Assembly (NCBI GenBank): GCA_032622095.1 | Contig: CP136061.1 | Span: forward strand, 98,205,345 to 98,269,344 | Source: Siphonodentalium dalli | Taxonomy: Eukaryota > Mollusca > Scaphopoda > Gadilida > Siphonodentaliidae | Direction of reading: 5' to 3' | DNA: 64,000 nt | Part shown: positions 22,310 through 34,525 of the stretch, one piece after another | Numbering within the stretch: position 1 is the stretch's first letter | How the letters are laid out: each line of letters begins with the position of its first letter | Position numbers and translations under genes: made by a program | The notes under the pieces: generated by a model | Databases searched by the model: none | Told to the model about the DNA's origin: nothing | The model's input: the letters and a program-made list of their open reading frames with translations, nothing else

Positions 22310-25062
22310 GGACGCGAGCGTAGTAGATTATGCAATCAGTACCAGACACATTTTCTCTATTGTTCGCGGGTTTGAAATACTAGATATTTCTAATCTCTAT
22401 TCTGATTTACATTGCGGAATACGTATTAAACTAGGTCTAATGGTTGACACACTAGCTTATCGCCCTCAAATGGAATATGGTGGCATTCCGATGAGCAAGA
22501 AAATTCAAAAATGGGACAAAAATAAAGAAAGGGACTATATGGAAGCGGTACAAAGCAGGCTAAGTACACTTGTAACAACTTTTGATATTACAAATAAAAT
22601 GGGTTCTACAGATCATATTGAAGCAATGACTCAAGCTATCGCAGATATTTTGAATACCGCCGCTGAAAAAACGTTTGGAGTAACCTCAAACAAACCTCAT
22701 TTGAATTTATATCATGATAAAAAGTGATTCGATGGCGATTGTAAACACAAGCGAAAATCATTCAACAAGGCCAAGCGGAAATATAATAAGAACCGATCAA
22801 TAGGCAATAAAGCTAATTTGAAAAATATTAGTAAATACTACGAGAGAACTATGGACGCAAAAAGAAACAGTATGTTAGACCAATGCGCATCAGATTTGCG
22901 AACGTTATAAAAAAATAACCCATCCGAATTTTGAAAATCTCTTAGAAAGTATACGCAAAATCGAACAGACCATGATATACCCGTGAAACTTGAAACATTT
23001 TATGAACATTTTAAAGGATTGAACTACTCAGAATGTGATGACATTACCGATCTTTTAAACCAAATGGATGAATTAAATATGTGTGATGAAATTAACACCC
23101 CAATAACCATCGAAGAAATATCTTGTATTATTTACTCTCTTAAGAATAACAAGTCTGCTGGTATCGACAGGGTATGCAATGAGTATATCAAATGCACATC
23201 GGACATTCTTTTACCGTTTTATCTTCGCCTGTTCAACCTAATTTTAGTTACGGGGTACTTCCCAAGAGACTGGGCAACTGGAATGATAGTACCCTTGTAC
23301 AAAAATAAAGGCGACAAAACTAACCCGGGCTCATATAGGGGTATTACGTTGGTCAGTTGTGTTGGAAAACTATTCACAAGTGTCATTAATAAACGACTTA
23401 CTGAGTTCATCGACCAAACAGGTAAATTGAACGATAATCAATCAGGGTTCCGAAAAGGTCGATCAACTATTGATAATATATTTACATTGTTTTGTATCAT
23501 ACACATTTATTTGAAAGCTAAAAGAAAGCTATTTTGCTGTTTTGTCGACTTTCGAAAAAGCTTTTGACACTGTATGGCGACTAGGACTTTGGATGAAATT
23601 ACTAAGAACTGACATAAATGGCAAGGTCCTCAATATCATCCGTAGCATGTACGATGCTTCAAAGTCCTGCATCTTGACTAATAGTAAACGCTCAGAATAT
23701 TTTGCTTGTAAGACTGGAGTGAGACAGGGAGAAACTTATCACTATTGTTATTTTCCATGTATCTCAATGATCTAGAAGATTTTCTTGAAAATTATGCTGT
23801 AAATGGCTTAAGTTATCTGGATAGATGTATGCAAGATGAATTGAGCGATTTTCTTAAAGTCTTGTGCATAATATATGCAGATGACACGGTTATATTTGCC
23901 GACAACCCCGAGAATATGCAACGCGCGCTTAATGCTTTCAGTGATTATTCAAGTGCATGGGGTCTATAATAAGTTAACACAGAGAAAACGAAGGTGATGA
24001 TTTTCGCTGGGAAACATCTCAATACTAACTATACGTTTACTATGGGTGATGATGAATTGGAAATCGTGAAAGAGTTTCGGTATCAGGGCATTGACTTCTT
24101 CTTTAATGGTAGATTATGTCAAGCGATTAAAAACACACGAACCAAGGCAACCAAAGCTATGTGCGGCCTACTGTCGAAGGCCAAAACTTTACACTTACCT
24201 GTCGATCTGTCACTCAAGTTATTTGATTATCTTATTCAACCTATTTTGTTATATGGTTGTGATGTATGGGGATTTGAAAATACGAAAGACATAGAAGTTG
24301 TTCATCTGAAATTTTGTAAATTGCTAACAGGTATGAAATCTAGTACACAAAACTACATGGTTTATGGTGAATTGGGGCGATGGCCCATGGGACTTCAAAT
24401 TAAAAAGCGAATGATCTCTTTCTGGTCCAAATTGGTTGCAAGTGACAGTAGAGACAGACACCCCTCGAAGATTTACTTTTTACTATTAGCAATGGACGCA
24501 CGTGGAGAAACACCACCAATAATAGAACGATACAAATCAATTTTATCGGTGACTGGATTCAGTCGAACCTGGGAGACACGAATCCCATTGACTAACTCGA
24601 TAACAACTAGCCTATAACAGGCGCAAATTAAACAGTTCCATTTGAACTGGAAAAAAGATGTTGAGAAATCTACACGTGGTGAGCTGTACATTATACTGAA
24701 ACAGTTACCTTCCCTATCAGTATATTATAATTTGCCCTTTAGTATTTGTATTAGCATACAAAAATTAAGAACTGCTAACCACAGATTGGCAATTGAGGTG
24801 AGCAAATGGAAAAATAAGAAAAAGAAAAGCACAACACAAGCCGATAGTGGACTATGCCTTGCCTGTAAACATGAACACGGAGACGAATTTCATTTTATAA
24901 TGACCTGCACTAAACTGCACGAGATAAGAACCCGATACATACCTGAAATTATATGAAAAACTGGCTCCCATGAAGCGTTTTATGACCTTCTCAATGACAC
25001 CAACGAGAATACAATGAAGAAACTGTCAATGTACATCACGAAGGGGCTTAAGATCAATTAAA
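22310..25062 (+). pseudogene. Decayed non-LTR retrotransposon (LINE) ORF2
   Basis: Starts inside the end of an endonuclease domain (DYAIS...SDLHCGI near 22325-22420) and lacks the 5' part. The reverse transcriptase follows: NKSAGIDRVCNEY, the fingers region PLYKNKGDKTNPGSYRGI, NQSGFRKGRSTIDNIF, CCFVDF near 23540, TGVRQGE near 23715 and the catalytic IYADDTVIF near 23870. After that come the thumb and C-terminal region with a Cys/His motif CLACKHEHGDEFHF-x3-C near 24855-24910, ending at TAA around 25060. Lesions seen: in-frame stops at about 22725, 22908, 22932, 23968, 24615 and 24954, and frameshifts near 23560 and 23750. It is an old, 5'-truncated, inactive copy. The clade is probably in the CR1/Jockey group, but I cannot fix it. 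Confidence 0.85.
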
Positions 25063-26182
25063 TTAAATAACACCGCTTTACTAATATTTATACTTGAAGT
25101 TGATTGACATTTCCTTGCAGGTTTACACTGGCATTTATGTACTTGCTTTCGGGTAGTGACTTCGGTAAAATTTAATTAATTTGTATTACTGTATAATTAT
25201 GTGCACACAACCTTGTATATATGTTATATATCTCATGTTACACATATGTGTCTGAGAATAAACTATTACAACAATGACACATATAAGCAAATCCACGACT
25301 GTTCAGGTGCACGCTTCTTAACATGTGTTTTGACTGTGGCCCGCGCCATAAAACGACATAACGGCTATCACTCCATTATCTGCTTATATCAGAATCAAAT
25401 AATCACATTATGTACATATTTCATACTATAGGTCGATTATGTGCGTATTTGCGCGAGGATATGTTGAAGTCACAGCTCTCGACCAATCAGAAGGCGCAAT
25501 ATCTGTGTGAGGTGAATATATAGAATACACCCATAGTAGCCGAGAATACCAAATTTTCGCCACGAGTGGAATTGTGGTTTTAATCACGAGCCTTTTGGTG
25601 AGTGGTTAAAACCACAATACCACGAGTGGTGAAAAATTTGTATTCTTGGGTGCTATGCGTGTATTTTATTTATGCCATAATTATTATTTTTGTAATTTTG
25701 TTTGCGAATTCAATTACCCCGCTGTTTACTTTGAATGTGTATCCTCACCCAGTACAGAGGCACACACATGACGCAATAAGGAATGTGCGTCACGCGTAGT
25801 GATGCTTACATTAACGTCGTGACGTCATCCTATTTATGAGCGATCAGTCACTTGGAATTATCATTCATATGTTTCCTAGTTAATATAGCACTAGCAAGCT
25901 ACATTTGATTGAAATTCATGCAATTTTCCTCATATCTAATTGATATCATGACAACTTCAAATTTCAAATGAATGTTACATAGGAACTATTTTGCTAACTA
26001 CGATGTAGTTCTACTATGGGTATACACGTTTAACACATGAAATTACGTTTGAAAATTTACACCCACAGTGGAAATTTATACCCACAGTAGGAAGCTGTAT
26101 ACCCACAGTAGGGTGTAAAGATGAAATTTACAAAATAGGTGTTATACACACAATAGAACGGGCAATTATGGTATAAATACAG
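25063..26182. other. Spacer following the LINE
   Basis: Contains the LINE 3' flank, the hairpin at 25525-25670 and a short run of tacccacagta repeats (26060-26115). The frames at 25201-25431 and 25602-25799 are not recognised. Confidence 0.45.
25525..25670. repeat. Long imperfect hairpin
   Basis: catagtagccgagaatacca at the left pairs with the inverse tattcttgggtgctatg at the right. Inside, ccacgagtgg, aattgtggtttta and the matching taaaaccacaataccacgag form further stem, with a short loop around cgagccttttggtg. It is probably the centre of a MITE whose outer ends are diverged. Confidence 0.65.
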
Positions 26183-26646
26183 TTAACCCTTTACCCAACA
26201 AAGCGGCCAAAAACGCCCAAAATAAAGCTTCAACAGCCTAAAATATCTTCGGTCTGTCTCAATAACACCATACAAATATGGATATCATTGGAACCGGTTC
26301 ATTGACCACATTGTGATGGTTACAGTTATTCTCTGTGCCAATGCATTCTCTTATATATGCAAGTCGACCATAGGTCGCCTCGCATATGAGAGAATGCATT
26401 GGCCTAAAAAAAATCTTTTTTAACACTTTTTACCATTTTTTCTTACATTCTTTAACAATTTTATAATTTTTTCTTAAATATTTTTAACATTTTTAATAAT
26501 ATTTTTCTACATTCTTTGACAATTTTATCATTTTTAATATGTGTTAAGCCAATGCCTTTTCTTATATATGCGAGGCGACCTATGGTCGACTCGCATATAT
26601 AAGAGAATGCATTGGCACAGGGCCGTTCTGTTGGGTAAAGGGTTAA
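26183..26646 (+). mobile_element. piggyBac-type MITE with two hairpins (copy 3, enlarged)
   Basis: TTAA at both ends and the same termini as copies 2 and 4. The central spacer is longer because the segment tttttcttacattctttaac is partly duplicated (26436-26530). The first hairpin has lost a few bases (tcgcatatgagagaatg). Confidence 0.85.
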
Positions 26647-28071
26647 ACCCATTCAATGTGTTGTACGATATGCAAAAGAAATATTCCAACAGCATTTGAA
26701 ACATCTCTGATCTAAGAATGTCCAAGTGATAGACTTCACCCTTGTGCAAATCCTCTGGTGGTTGTTAAGTGCCAAGAAATATTTAATAACTTGCACCTAT
26801 ATGATATATTACAACTGCATGTTACTAACTTTTGCACTTGTAGGATATATTGTAGTTGCATGTTACTATCTTACAGTTGCAATTATATCTCGGTTGCTCA
26901 GTTGGAACGATCGACGACAATTTATCAGGCATCAGCCGACCAGCACGATTCACAACTTACAGTTTGCTAATTCATTTATATTACCTGCGTTATTATTTCA
27001 GTATTATAATGTTCCCCATCGGAACATAAAACAATCCGTGGAGCTCAGTTATTTTATTGAGCCTAATGACACCTTTCCTTTAGGTTACAGTGAAGTAATT
27101 CGATTGGTAGCGCCCTCCAACGGATTTTGGACCAAGATGCAGGAGAGAATTAAAAAAATTCTGGGCTCTGGTTGGTTAATAGTAGTTTCGATATTTAAAC
27201 ATATAAAATACATGCAATCACTCCTATTGAAATTTCAGACTCCAAACAAAACATTGGCACATTGTAAAGCACGTGGTTCCTAGATTGAATTTTTTTGGTG
27301 TGAGGTAAAAAATGTCAATATTTTTTTCATGCAATTCTGACTCTAGATTATAAATCCCAAATTTAAAGGTACATTCCATGCTTGGCGATATGATTTTTTC
27401 ATGCAGAAACTTTGCGCAGATGCCAATCCTGGTGATTATGTACTCATTTATCACAATTCGTGGATAGTCAGGGCTGCAGGCCATTATATGTTAACACTGA
27501 GGCCTATGGGAAATAATTACTTCACTGTAACCTAAAGCGCGTCAGTTAACTTCCGCCATTGAATAGTACCCAAAAATTTCAACATGTTACACAACGGCTT
27601 ATTACCCCTTTCTTTACTACATACTCACTGACTCACTCACTACCTTGAAATGTACAGATAATGTGTCAACCATTCGTCGTTTTATTAACTGAACGTTTCC
27701 CATACATGTATAAGAATCATGCTGCATGCACTTGTATACTCTTTTTGTTTGTCCGTCGCTGCTCATATTCCCTGAAGACCCAACTGAATAATTGACTATT
27801 TCTATATATACGTTCACACCTGTGTGGAAGAATCCATTTAGTAAAGAAAGGATTAATGTGATTGGTCTGTATATATAAAGGTGTGGTCTGGTCTGTTTGG
27901 TATTGGGATAGGAAGTATAGTTGCTTCCTCCCACTGCATTATAATTTCGTCAAACACCCAGACATAATTTCAAGGCTGTAACGGTGTAAGTAGTCAGGTA
28001 GGTGGCAATCATATCATACTTTTATCGTGTGTACGGATTGTCTTGTGGCTGCCGTTGATAATCGTCTAGTG
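26647..28071. other. No gene supported
   Basis: One open frame of 185 codons (26726-27283, plus strand) is unusually long for this composition. It encodes a hydrophobic Tyr/Leu/Ile-rich N-terminus with no recognised domain, so it is left as unsupported. Nothing else is recognised. Confidence 0.4.
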
Positions 28072-28600
28072 CTTAAAGATACGGGCGGCGTTGGCGGGGG
28101 TATGCTGTTAAAATATTCACCTCCGTCAAAAACCGCCATAAACAGAAAGAATAGTAAAATATAGACAGAATTTGTTCTTATACCAATCAGAAATATGGCA
28201 TAAACAGTATGCTATTGTTAATTTTGTCCACTTTGTTATGTAAACAAAAGCAAAACAAGTTACGTAAGCTGGCATTTGTTTAGATCCGGATATGGTAAAC
28301 ATAAAGAACGTTATTTGTTACTGTTTCCTTATATGGAAATAATAAAGCGCGTTTATATCATTTGTGTGTGATTAAACAATATAATTGCGCTGTGTTATGT
28401 AAACAGAAGCACAACTTCTGTAAAATGAGCAGGCTCTTGTTTACGTACAGCATCGTACGTCTTGACGACAATATACTATTTACCCGCTGATTATATTTGG
28501 CATATGAACAAAACTATATATATTTTAATATTCCTTCTGTTGATGGCGATTTGAACAAATATTAATATTTCTGCAACGAACGACGCCCGTGCCTTTAGCG
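28072..28600. mobile_element. MITE with subterminal inverted repeats (family X, copy 1)
   Basis: The left end ttaaagatacgggcggcgtt is mirrored at the right end by gacgcccgtgcctttagc. The body shows inverted internal phrases (tatgtaaacaaaagcaaaac versus gttatgtaaacagaagcac). A second copy in reverse orientation is at 52875-53299. Non-coding. Confidence 0.65.
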
Positions 28601-30151
28601 AGGGAATATAGTTTATTATAATCTCCGGAATCATTTTAATTGATCTCCAGCTTGTTTTTTCGCGAATAGCACGTTATCGACAAAAAACGATGTGGTGTAA
28701 TTGTTAACAAGACGAGTAGATGCAATATATTTGGGCAATGTTGTTAACAATGTCTTCAGCATCAGTCCACACTATAGTTCCGTCTTTCGGACGCTGAACG
28801 CTTGTGTGAATACCTTTGCCTCGGATCCTATTTACCATCTGCGATACTTTGTTTGAAGTTGTTCACGTATGTTTGTCATGAGACACATTTTTTTCTCTTT
28901 GGTGATGCGGTATATATGAGCTTGACATTACCCCTGGATACTAGCTAGATATGGAAATTATCCGAATTGGCCATTCCAATCAGGCCCAATGCAGCATTCA
29001 CAGTATTTTTGTCTTTCGCTACAGTTTTGAACATTGTCCATATTTTTAACGCATCTTACTATGTGTACATTTGAGACGAACAGTGACATAATCATTTTCA
29101 TTTAGTTGACTGTGTTGGCTTTCGTTATAGGCTGGTGGAATGTGTGTAGATATATTCTACGCTTAATAATAATTCTGTCGTATCATATTTTCCTGCAACA
29201 AAAGCTGTAGTGAACATTCAAGTGCATATATGGTTCACTCTCGTGGTTTCCAACACCTCTCCATACTTGTACATAACGGACCACCACACTGACCAGGGGA
29301 ACCCACTTTAATCCAACTGTAATTATATGTCATGAGTAGTATTAAATAGAGGGAATAATTATATATATATAACTGAGCATTAGGGTGTGGTCGTCTGATA
29401 ATCCCCACCCCACGGGATTTCATAAATACTACTTATCGAATGTTAAACGTTACATTATCGACTAATTTTATTAGGTGTAGTCGTCGTATGATAATCCCCA
29501 CCCCACGGGATTTCGTAAATAGTATTTAACGAATGTAAACGTTACAATAACGACTAATTTATATAGGTGTATCACAAATGAGCTGTTTTACAAGGCAGAT
29601 CTTATAGTCATACTAAATAGTAACTACTTTAAGGCACAGCCAAGCTACAATACGACCTATTTTATGTTAGGTAATGATGTATGTTTATTTCACATGGTAT
29701 AGTCAGGCAAAATATTTCTAGGCAGATGTTATAGTCAGACTAACCAGTAACTAATTGAAGGCATAGCCAATATTTTAGTACGCCCGATTAAATACATGTA
29801 GTGATATGAAACTATTTCTAGATACATAGTTAGTAGGTTAGTTATGATAGGTTAGTGAAATAATACTGTTATCCTGAGATGATGTTAAATGATATGAATT
29901 ATTCACTAGTGAATAACCTCGTGCATGTAAAAACCACAAGGCTAAACACATGGAAAATTTGTTAGCGGCGGAACTTTTCTTCTCATTTCATGTAGATTTG
30001 TAGGAAACACGATTCAATCTCATAAAACTCGATATTACAGAGTCTCGTAGAAATCGAAATGTGAAACCCCGACACTTAGTTCCTTTAATGAATATAAATA
30101 ATACAAGCATAAATCATAGTACAAACAAATATAAAAAAAAACATAATCAAA
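28601..30151. other. Non-coding, with two short tandem duplications
   Basis: Near 29385-29575 a unit of about 90 bases occurs twice (tgataatccccaccccacgg, gactaattt-atta-ggtgt). Near 29590-29790 a unit of about 130 bases occurs twice (aggcagatgttatagtcaga, aaggcatagccaa). No coding region recognised. Confidence 0.5.
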
Positions 30152-30409
30152 TCAATCTTTTTTAAGAAATGGACAATCTGGTCTTAAATGATCCCCGTTA
30201 CATTCGTAACATCTAACACGTTTCTGTTTAAATTTATCAGCTGAATTTAGTTTAGATAATCTGTACAAAATGTTAGCATTTTTATCAGCTAATATTGAAT
30301 TTTTTTTCCCTGTGTCCTCTATATCAGCCAAATTATCTAAAAGTTTTCTTTTTAAACTTCCTCTGTTCTTTCCTTTCTGAGAAATCTCGATGTCGCTGTC
30401 AGAAGACAT
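30152..30409 (-). CDS. Small CCHC-type zinc-knuckle protein
   Basis: About 85 residues from the ATG at 30409. The N-terminus is Ser/Asp-rich (MSSDSDIEI), the middle is basic (GSLKRKLLDN), and a C-terminal motif reads RCYECNGDHLRPDCPFLKKD, a C-x2-C-x3-H-x4-C knuckle one residue shorter than the retroviral form. It lies directly downstream of the adenain-like protease frame, same strand. A frame 12 codons longer is open upstream but starts with hydrophobic residues and is probably not used. Likely a nucleic-acid-binding accessory protein of the Polinton-like block; function inferred. Confidence 0.5.
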   Translation of the reverse strand: MSSDSDIEISQKGKNRGSLKRKLLDNLADIEDTGKKNSILADKNANILYRLSKLNSADKFKQKRVRCYECNGDHLRPDCPFLKKD

Positions 30410-30471
30410 TTTGAATTTGAAAAAAATATAATAAAAGCATTTCATTTATAGAACAAAAAAAAAAACACAAT

Positions 30472-30906
30472 CTAAATATCAAACAACACGGGTAAATGTT
30501 GTTTACACCAATTATAAACGTAAGTATCATTATGAAAACCGGGTTTATTTAAAACGTATAGACAATCCAATCCTCTACAAGTATGATACAAATAATATAA
30601 TACAAAATAACCACACAAGAAAGAAGATACATGTTTTATATAATTTGTACTATAATACAATCTACCATATCTACCTAACATAATTTTCATCTGCTCAGAT
30701 GCAAAATATATTATAAAAATATCATCGCGTTTCCATATACATATCCAATGTTCACCATCTAACCATGATGGATCAGTATTACAAATTAAACCTCTATTCG
30801 GCTTAATATTATCAGGTAATTCGTCTAAAGCATAAACGCCTAATACCATACATTTCAAAACTGAGTAAGAGTTTAATGCATCAGAGATATCCAAGTTGCT
30901 CTACAT
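30472..30906 (-). pseudogene. Adenain-like cysteine protease (Polinton/adintovirus type)
   Basis: The open frame of about 140 codons shows the C5-peptidase pattern: GVYALDELP near residue 19, the histidine motif GEHWICIW (His 49), and the nucleophile motif SSFLCGYF (Cys 94) followed by a hydrophobic helix. In the virus family this enzyme cleaves capsid precursors during maturation. Two expected catalytic-site residues look replaced: the acidic residue after the central strand (YFAS) and the Gln seven residues before the Cys (here Lys 87). The only upstream ATG (30904-30906) is followed at once by TAG, so the frame has no good start. It is a remnant. The capsid-protein remnant lies immediately upstream. 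Confidence 0.7.
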
Positions 30907-30910
30907 AATG

Positions 30911-31550
30911 TTAAAATATTCCACCCGTGTAAACGCTACGTTCTCCGCTAATTTCTATAGAACTATCATATTCGGCATATACTATTACATTTACTGTATA
31001 TGGTAAAGCTGTTGAAAATTTTGCGCTTAACCGTGCACTCCCACGCTGTTTAGGATGTCAAACTAAACTATCTGCATTATGATCGGCAGTTAAATCAAAA
31101 CCGAAAGTTGTAAAACCATTGGCAAAGATTGCTCGCAATATAATTTATTTATAGAATTCAAAAATGTGTAATATGAACCTACATATAAATCATCATCGAA
31201 AGTTTGTTCGTATTTATGCCCATTCACGGTTTTACCATTAACAGACAATTCCATTTCATAACAATCAAAATGTTTAAAATTAAAAGGAGAAGATGTTATA
31301 GTACCATTAAATGCTGTATTATCTACTAAAAATATTAACACTCTCTTTGGAAGAAATGGATCACCCAAAAACAAATCGTCTTTAATCAAGCTTAAAGTCC
31401 TAGTGCTACGCTAAATGTTTTTAACGAAACTCTATCCAAAGGATATTGAGCATTGGTTCCACTTAATAACTTTTTGCTTATTTCATTTGAAGTGACATCA
31501 CTTAACTCTACGGTTCGTACAAACAATTTAGTATCTGAAATGAACATCAT
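30911..31550 (-). pseudogene. Double-jelly-roll major capsid protein remnant (Polinton type)
   Basis: Three reading-frame pieces align in order with the C-terminal half of the F54H12.2-like / Polinton hexon family. They are 31392-31550 (TKLFVRTVELS), 31090-31389 (PKRVLIFLVDN and SPFNFKHFDCYE) and about 30911-31125 (TFGFDLTAD, then ALPYTVNVIVYAEY). They are separated by a stop and two frameshifts, plus an in-frame TGA near 31060. The N-terminal half is not recognisable. In the family this protein builds the icosahedral capsid. This copy cannot be expressed. The order capsid protein then protease on one strand matches the usual Polinton/adintovirus neighbourhood. Confidence 0.75.
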
Positions 31551-32379
31551 CCCCCATCTCGCCAAGTAATATAATGGTTAGTTTCAGTTCCATGCGCTCT
31601 CGACAACATATATAACTATTTATAATTACCCCACCAAACATAAGTCTGCATGTGAATATTATTTGGTGGGAATCTGTAAAGTGATTTTGACAAGAATTGT
31701 TTTAAACGCTACATGCAGAACCCCCGGCTTATGTTGATTAGCTTTGGTTCGTTAATTACGCTTGCGTATGCTCATATTATAATAGGATCTCTCTGCAACA
31801 TGGACCAGTGAATATGTCTTTGCATGGATTATATATGCTACCGTAAGTCGCCGTAGACTTAGATTAAATGAACATTTTGCAGCGAAATTTGAGATTGTTT
31901 CGTTAATTCTATTTTTACTGTTTTAGCACTGTTTAACAGTAACACTCATTACAATGTTAAAAACAATGGCAGCAAAATTATCGAAATTAGGCCTATGTCA
32001 GTCGATCCAAATTGATGGCGTTTTATGAATACGATCTCAAACAATGCCATAGAAGAAATAGTGGTGTTGGAGCAATGTTGAGGTGGTGGTTGAGGTCACC
32101 ATGAGGATGGGGGGGGGGGGGTGATAAAACTGATAAACACTAAAACAGATAAATTCAAAATAATAAATAGACTTAGTTATACCCCAGTCCACAGAGAACA
32201 CATCCTGGAACATTGAATTGCCAATCGTGGTGTTTAAGTGAATGGGCACAATAATTGAAATCAGAAATGCTAAAGATCAAAATGCTAAGATAAAATAAAA
32301 AATTGTTTACCGTAACCCATCAGCCCCTATTCGAATATTCAGATATCCACCCCTACTAATTGTATTGCCCCCCCCCCAA
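31551..32379. other. No gene recognised
   Basis: It could contain more of the Polinton-like remnant, but no frame could be tied to it. Poly-G (32110-32121) and poly-C (32368-32377) tracts are present. Confidence 0.4.
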
Positions 32380-32915
32380 TCTCATATATATTTTGAAGAC
32401 CTCTGTTTGTCTGTCTGTCTGTCTGTCGTCTGTCATTTATACAAATCTACGATTCTCGACCGATCGGGACGAAACTTGGTACGTGTATATAGTTTGACCA
32501 GGCAGTCGTCGTTGTCGTATTGGCGAGCCAGTGCGACGCCCGTGCAGCGCATGCGCAGACGAGATCTCGGAAAAGGGTTGAGCTATCGAATTGAAATTTG
32601 CTATGTGAATGTATCTTACCCCGGATACGAATTTTATCGGGTCGCCGAGTCCGTGCGACGCCAGCTTCGCGCATGCGCAGACGAGATCTCGGAAACGGGT
32701 GGAGCTATCGACTTGAAATTTGCTATGTGAATGTATCTTGCCCCGGATACGAATTTTATCCGGTCGCCGAGCCCGTGCGACGCCAGTTTCGCGCATGCGC
32801 AGACGAAATCTCGGAAACGGGTGGAGCTATCGACTTGAAATTTGCTATGTGAATGTATCTTGCCCCGGATACGAATTTTTTTAATAGCCCGGACAACGTC
32901 GGGCTCATCGGCTAG
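32380..32915 (+). mobile_element. Non-autonomous Helitron, family I (plus-strand pair, first)
   Basis: 5' TC at 32380 after A (tctcatatatattttgaaga), then a (gtct)n tract and the phrase ttctcgaccgatcgggacga. There are about three 122-bp monomers, then the hairpin agcccggacaacgtcgggct, seven bases, and CTAG at 32912-32915. These are canonical Helitron ends (TC...hairpin...CTRR). Long open frames on both strands (for example 32598-32852) follow the monomer and are not genes. Confidence 0.8.
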
Positions 32916-33279
32916 TCTCATATATATTTTGAAGACCTCTGTATGTCTGTCATTTATACAAATCTACGATTCTCGACCGATCGGGACGAAACTTGGTATG
33001 TGTGTGTAGTTTGATCAGGCGGTCGTCGTTGTCGTATTGGCGAGCCCGTGCGACGCCCGTGCAGCGCATGCGCAGACGAGATCTCGGAAACGGGTGGAGC
33101 TATCGACTTGAAATTTGCTATGTGAATGTATCTTGCCCCGGATACGAATTGTATCGGGTCGCCGAGCCCGTGCGACGCCAGCTTCGCGCATGCACAGACC
33201 AGATCTCGGAAACGGGTGGAGCTATCGACTTGAAATTTGGTTTTTGATTAGCCCGGACAACGTCGGGCTCATCGGCTAG
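32916..33279 (+). mobile_element. Non-autonomous Helitron, family I (plus-strand pair, second)
   Basis: Starts with tctcatatatattttgaaga at the very next base after the previous CTAG. It ends with the same hairpin and CTAG at 33276-33279, followed by T. It has about two monomers and a much shorter gtct tract. The pair is therefore a head-to-tail dimer in one A/T target. Confidence 0.8.
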
Positions 33280-34150
33280 TATATATATATACAATTGTAC
33301 TCTGCTCAGCATTAGTTTATCTCTGTTAAATTAGGTGCCAAATCATTTCAATATTAACAGATTTCTTTCTCTTGACTTACACATGTATACACCCTGATAG
33401 TTTAAGAACCCTTTTTATTTTTTATTTAATATTTAATGAATAATGTGCAATTGGTACTGATATTAAAAAAGCACCTTGGCTATTGGGTAGCTTGTTTGCA
33501 AAACAAGTAAAGGGGATGCATGTAGTAGTTTTCAAGTTTTGGGGGTTATAATGCAGTATGTAAAAACTTAAAGGTTCACACACTATGTGAGTATGTATGG
33601 GAGACCATTTTCACATTTATTATTTATTTACACTTAAACTCAATTATTTGCACTTAAGCTCAAATAACCTCTATCATTTGCGCTTAAGCACTAATATGTC
33701 CGATAGTACATACGATAGTTATGTGTTGTTATATGTGTTCCTGGAATCTAGGATAAACTTCCTTTCCTCAGTGATTGTAACTGCTAGGGTTAATTGTATA
33801 GATAAGCACAATACATATAAGACAAATTATATAGTGTAGGAACACACCCGCATAATTAACAAGATCATATTCTTAAGTGGTTATGACTGGTAGCAACCAT
33901 TGTATAAGTTAGGGTGGATAAAGCCAGTATTATCATTATATAAGACAGTATAGTGATACACGTCATATCCAAGGGTATCATGGTATCTCGGACCTTATTT
34001 AGAGGCATGATACACCAGAGGTTGGAATAACTACCCGTGCTCTGAAGCGGGAGTTTCACTTATCCGACAACCTTGCTACTATACCAATACCTCTGTTATT
34101 CCGCCTATGTACTGTGCTTATCGAGAAAGACTTATACATATATAAAGTTA
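33280..34150. other. Spacer between two Helitron arrays
   Basis: AT-rich, with a short run of caatta/ttgcacttaagc repeats near 33640-33690. No gene recognised. Confidence 0.5.
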
Positions 34151-34525
34151 CTAGCCGATGATCCCGCCGTTGTCCGGGCTATTCAAAAACCAAATTTCAA
34201 GTCGATTGCTCCACCCGTTTCCGAGATCTCGTCTGCGCATGCGCGAAGCTGGTGTCGCACGGGCTCGGCGACCCGATAAAATTCGTATCCGGGGCAAGAT
34301 ACATTCACATAGCAAATTTCAATTCGATAGCTCCACCCGTTTCCGATATCTCGTCTGCGCATGCGCGAAGCTGGCGTCGCACGGGCTCGCCAATACGACA
34401 ACGACGACCGCCTGGTCAAACTACACTCACGTACCAAGTTTCGTCCCGATCGGTCGAGAATCGTAGATTTGTATAAATGACAGACATACAGACAGACATA
34501 CAGAGGTCTTCAAAATATATATATA
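34151..34525 (-). mobile_element. Helitron family I element A of the large array
   Basis: On the minus strand it ends at CTAG (34151-34154) after a hairpin variant (cccggacaacggcggga). It has about two monomers and the 5' leader with cattta-tacaaatctacg and gtctgt units. The 5' end at 34525 has TATATAT in place of TCTCATAT, probably point decay, and abuts the CTAG of element B. Confidence 0.7.

Noticed and set aside
26726-27283. Plus-strand frame of 185 codons, hydrophobic N-terminus
   Set aside because: Longer than most chance frames but no domain, no splice or promoter context, and AT-rich composition favours Tyr/Leu/Ile-rich random frames; not strong enough to call a gene.
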